From Streptomyces rubellomurinus (GTDB taxonomy: Bacteria > Actinomycetota > Actinomycetes > Streptomycetales > Streptomycetaceae): a stretch of 64,000 nucleotides of DNA. The stretch is from assembly GCF_000961885.1 (NCBI RefSeq), contig NZ_JZKH01000004.1, positions 62,001-126,000 on the forward strand, in the 5' to 3' direction. The notes below the pieces were generated by a model, which made no database searches, was not told the DNA's origin, and saw nothing but the letters and a program-made list of their open reading frames with translations. Numbering within the stretch: position 1 is the stretch's first letter; the number at the start of each line of letters is the position of its first letter. The position numbers and the translations under genes are program-made. Below are positions 61,295-64,000 of this stretch, one piece after another.

Positions 61295-62911
61295 ATGACC
61301 GACGCACGCTCACCCGACCACCCTGCCCCCGAAGTGTTTCCGGCGAACACCGCCCCCGTTTCCGCTCCGGTTTCCGCCGACGCTCCCACTACCCCCGTCT
61401 CCGCCCCCGTTTCCGCCGACGAGGAGCGGCTCCGCGAACTGGGCTACACCCAGGAACTGGCCCGCTCGATGTCGGGCTTCTCCAACTTCGCCGTCTCCTT
61501 CTCCATCGTGTCGATCCTCTCCGGCTGCCTGACCCTGTACGGAACGGGGATGAAGACCGGAGGCCCGGCCCTGATCGTCTGGGGCTGGCCGGTGGTCGGC
61601 CTGCTGACGCTCTGCGTCGGGCTGGCGATGGCCGAGATCTGTTCCAGCTACCCGACGGCCGGCGGGCTCTACTACTGGTCCGCCAAGCTGACCCGCACCC
61701 GCGGCCCGGCCTGGAGCTGGTTCACCGGCTGGTTCAACTTCCTCGGCCAGGTCGCGGTGACGGCCAGCGTCGACTACGGCGCCGCCTTCTTCACCAACGC
61801 GTTCCTCACGCTCCGCTTCGGCGTCGAGGCCAGCCCCGCGCACACCATGGAGATCTTCGCCGTCATCCTGCTGGCGCACGGCCTGCTCAACACCTTCGGG
61901 GTGCGCCTGGTCGCCGTCCTCAACAGCGTGTCCGTGTGGTGGCACCTGGTCGGCGTCGCGATCATCGTCGGCGCGCTCGCCTTCCTCCCCGACCGGCACG
62001 CCTCCGTCTCCTTCGTCCTCACCGAGTTCGTCAACCAGACCGGCTTCCACAGCCAGTTCTACGTCGCGCTGCTCGGCCTGCTGATGGCCCAGTACACCCT
62101 CACCGGCTACGACGCCTCCGCCCACATGACCGAGGAGACCCAGGACGCCGCCCGCTCCGGCCCGCGCGGCATCGTCAACGCCATCACCGTCTCCCTGGTG
62201 GCCGGCTGGATCCTGCTGCTCGGCATCACCTTCGCGATCCGCGACTACGACGGCGCGCTCAACAGCGACACCCAGGTCCCGCCCGCACAGATCTTCATCG
62301 ACGCGATCGGCGCCGGCGGCGCCGAGTTCCTCCTGCTCATCGTGATCGGCGCCCAGTTCTTCTGCGGCATGGCCTCCGTCACCGCCAACTCCCGCATGAT
62401 CTACGCCTTCTCCCGGGACGGCGCGCTCCCCGGCTCCCGCCTGTGGCACCGCATCGACCCGCGCACCCAGACCCCGACCAACGCGGTCTGGCTGGCGACC
62501 GGCGGCGCACTGCTGCTCGGCCTGCCCGCGCTCTGGAACACCACCACCTACACCGCCGTGACCTCCATCTCCGTCATCGGCCTCTACATCTCCTACGTCA
62601 TCCCGGTCTACCTGCGGCTGCGCCAGGGCGAGGACTTCCCCCGCGGCCCCTGGCACCTCGGCCGGTGGAGCCGGCCGATCGGCCTCGTCGCGGTCGGCTG
62701 GACCGCGGTGATCACCGTCCTGTTCATGCTCCCCACCGCCAGCCCGATCACCACCGAGAGCTTCAACTACACCCCCGTCGCCGTGGCCGTCGTCGTCGGC
62801 TTCGCCGGACTGTGGTGGCTGGCCTCCGCCCGGCACTGGTTCACCGGGCCCCACGTCCAGGGCACACCACCCGAAACCGGCGCACGCGACACCGAACTGG
62901 AGGTCCGATGA
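61295..62911 (+). CDS. APC-superfamily amino acid/amine permease
   Basis: 538 residues with about 12 membrane helices. Conserved start after a low-complexity leader: LGYTQELARSMSGFSNFAVSFSIVSILSGCLTLYGTGM, the eukaryotic-type amino-acid/GABA permease (ACT family) pattern, then GLAMAEICSSYPTAGGLYYWSAKL and TGYDASAHMTEETQDAARSGPRGI. Residues 20-42 carry a short duplication, PVSAPVSAD twice. ATG 61295 (GTG just upstream). Overlaps the glutamine-synthetase ATG by ATGA, so uptake and gamma-glutamylation of an amine are coupled. Confidence 0.87.
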   Translation: MTDARSPDHPAPEVFPANTAPVSAPVSADAPTTPVSAPVSADEERLRELGYTQELARSMSGFSNFAVSFSIVSILSGCLTLYGTGMKTGGPALIVWGWPVVGLLTLCVGLAMAEICSSYPTAGGLYYWSAKLTRTRGPAWSWFTGWFNFLGQVAVTASVDYGAAFFTNAFLTLRFGVEASPAHTMEIFAVILLAHGLLNTFGVRLVAVLNSVSVWWHLVGVAIIVGALAFLPDRHASVSFVLTEFVNQTGFHSQFYVALLGLLMAQYTLTGYDASAHMTEETQDAARSGPRGIVNAITVSLVAGWILLLGITFAIRDYDGALNSDTQVPPAQIFIDAIGAGGAEFLLLIVIGAQFFCGMASVTANSRMIYAFSRDGALPGSRLWHRIDPRTQTPTNAVWLATGGALLLGLPALWNTTTYTAVTSISVIGLYISYVIPVYLRLRQGEDFPRGPWHLGRWSRPIGLVAVGWTAVITVLFMLPTASPITTESFNYTPVAVAVVVGFAGLWWLASARHWFTGPHVQGTPPETGARDTELEVR

Positions 62912-64000
62912 CCAGCCCCCGGCTCACCCTCGACGAACTGCGGGACCGCGTCGCCGACGGGTCCGTCGACACCGTCGTGCTCGCCATGACCGACATGCAG
63001 GGGCGCCTGCAGGGAAAACGCGTCGCCGCCGAGTACTTCCTCGCCGACGTCGTCCCCGGCGCCGCGGAGGGCTGCGGCTACCTGCTCGCCGTCGACGTCG
63101 ACATGGACACCGTCGACGGGTACGAGGTCTCCTCCTGGGACGGCGGCTACGGCGACCTGACGCTGCGCCCCGACCTCGCCACCCTGCGGGCCGTCCCCTG
63201 GCACCCCGCCACCGTCATGGTCCAGTGCGACGTCACCCACCACGACGGCACCCCGGTCTCCGTCTCCCCGCGCCAGATCCTGCAACGCCAGCTGGACCGG
63301 CTCGCCGGCTACGGCTGGCAGGCCCACGCCGCCACCGAGCTGGAGTTCATCGTCTTCCGGGACAGCTACGAACAGGCCTGGGACAAGGACTACACCCGCC
63401 TCACCCCGGCCAACCAGTACAACGTCGACTACTCCATCCTCGGCACCGGCCGGATCGAGCCCCTGCTGCGCAGGCTCCGCAACGACATGGCCGGCGCCGG
63501 CCTCACCGTCGAGTCCGCCAAGGGCGAATGCAACCTCGGCCAGCACGAGATCGCCTTCAAGTACGCCGACGCCCTCACCACCTGCGACAACCACGCCGTC
63601 TACAAGACCGGCGCCAAGGAGATCGCCGCCCAGGAGGGCTGCAGCCTCACGTTCATGGCGAAGTACGACGAACGCGAGGGCAACTCCTGCCACATCCACC
63701 TGAGCCTGCGCGACGAGCACGGCGCCCCGGTCTTCGCCGGCGACCGGCCGCACGGCTTCTCCCGCACCATGGAGCACTTCCTCGCCGGACAGCTCGCCTG
63801 CCTGGCCGACTTCGCCCTGCTGCTCGCACCCACCGTCAACTCCTACAAGCGCTACGTGCCCGGCAGCTTCGCGCCCACCGCCATCGCCTGGGGCCGCGAC
63901 AACCGCACCTGCGCCCTGCGCGTGGTCGGCCACGGCCCCTCGCTGCGCTTCGAGAACCGCGTCCCCGGCGGCGACGTCAACCCGTACCTCGCGGTCGCCG
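62908..64000 (+). CDS. Glutamine synthetase-family protein (gamma-glutamyl-amine ligase type), 3' end outside window
   Basis: 364 codons visible of about 450. N-terminal beta-grasp region (DTVVLAMTDMQGRLQGKRVAA), then the active-site pattern ATELEFIVFRD (E-x-E), ESAKGECNLGQHEIAF (the E of the metal site and the G-Q-H-E), FMAKYDEREGNSCHIHLSL (the H of the N-H-x-H-x-S type) and SYKRYVPGSFAPTAIAWGRDNRTCALRV (R-x-x-x near the ATP site). It lacks the Tyr adenylylation loop of GlnA in the visible part, and in streptomycetes such paralogues (GlnA3/GlnA4 types) glutamylate polyamines or ethanolamine. Context (amine permease, FCD regulator) supports that. ATGA overlap with the permease. Confidence 0.88.
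   Translation, partial: MTSPRLTLDELRDRVADGSVDTVVLAMTDMQGRLQGKRVAAEYFLADVVPGAAEGCGYLLAVDVDMDTVDGYEVSSWDGGYGDLTLRPDLATLRAVPWHPATVMVQCDVTHHDGTPVSVSPRQILQRQLDRLAGYGWQAHAATELEFIVFRDSYEQAWDKDYTRLTPANQYNVDYSILGTGRIEPLLRRLRNDMAGAGLTVESAKGECNLGQHEIAFKYADALTTCDNHAVYKTGAKEIAAQEGCSLTFMAKYDEREGNSCHIHLSLRDEHGAPVFAGDRPHGFSRTMEHFLAGQLACLADFALLLAPTVNSYKRYVPGSFAPTAIAWGRDNRTCALRVVGHGPSLRFENRVPGGDVNPYLAVA

Noticed and set aside
61310..62854. A 514-residue minus-strand frame opposite the APC permease
   Set aside because: Shadow frame rich in Gly, Asp and Glu; the permease is clear on the other strand.

Overview
The window is a piece of a very GC-rich actinobacterial chromosome, most likely from the family Streptomycetaceae (Streptomyces or Kitasatospora). 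The signs are strong third-position GC bias, frequent GTG and TTG starts with GAGGAG-type ribosome binding sites, Tat/Sec-secreted small proteins, a cobalamin riboswitch in front of metE, a WYL regulator, DUF4132, a trichodiene-synthase-like terpene cyclase and sigma-B-like promoters (GTTT-N14-GGGTAT). No rRNA, CRISPR array or complete insertion sequence was seen. One tRNA (Cys, GCA) is present.

Layout. 0-6.7 kb holds an asparagine/aspartate catabolic operon read leftwards (FCD-GntR regulator, amino acid permease, asparaginase, aspartate ammonia-lyase) with a divergent LysR gene. 6.7-18 kb is housekeeping and regulatory material: a hypothetical protein, a WYL regulator/VOC protein divergent pair, a 1142-residue DUF4132 protein, three small secreted proteins, an HxlR regulator with a divergent methyltransferase, and a FAD-dependent oxidoreductase. 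18.2-26 kb holds the tRNA-Cys, an NAD-dependent epimerase, the terpene cyclase, an aldo/keto reductase, an ArsR-type regulator, an MFS fragment and an ABC exporter. metE with its riboswitch lies at 26-28.7 kb.

28.8-37.9 kb is the accessory core and the most interesting region. It starts with a convergent pair, TcmP (three-Cys-motif partner) and DUF5131 (Gp37/Gp68). After a hydrolase and a gene-poor stretch comes a six-gene rightward operon: a Pycsar-type transmembrane effector, a Crp/Fnr cyclic-nucleotide sensor, a class III nucleotidyl cyclase, a large protein with a degenerate P-loop, and two translationally coupled small proteins. I read it as a candidate cyclic-nucleotide-signalled defence island. 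The cyclase would make a cyclic nucleotide, the TM protein would be the membrane-damaging effector, the Crp protein would couple messenger to transcription, and the last three proteins would be sensor or accessory parts not found in minimal Pycsar systems.

38-54.6 kb contains a secreted M1-type metallopeptidase, an SNase-like protein and an O-methyltransferase, then a dense stress-resistance district: CsbD, topoisomerase IB, a PHP protein, a Rho-N-like protein, a nucleotidyltransferase/BON/metallophosphoesterase operon, an HhH-GPD protein, an SRPBCC protein, an HPII-type catalase, an inactive-looking HAD phosphatase, two hemerythrins and a winged-helix protein. 54.6-64 kb has a LysE exporter, an epimerase with a divergent LysR, a lipoprotein and an acyl-CoA oxidase. 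It ends in an FCD regulator divergent from an APC permease and a glutamine-synthetase-family gene cut by the window edge, probably an amine or polyamine assimilation operon.
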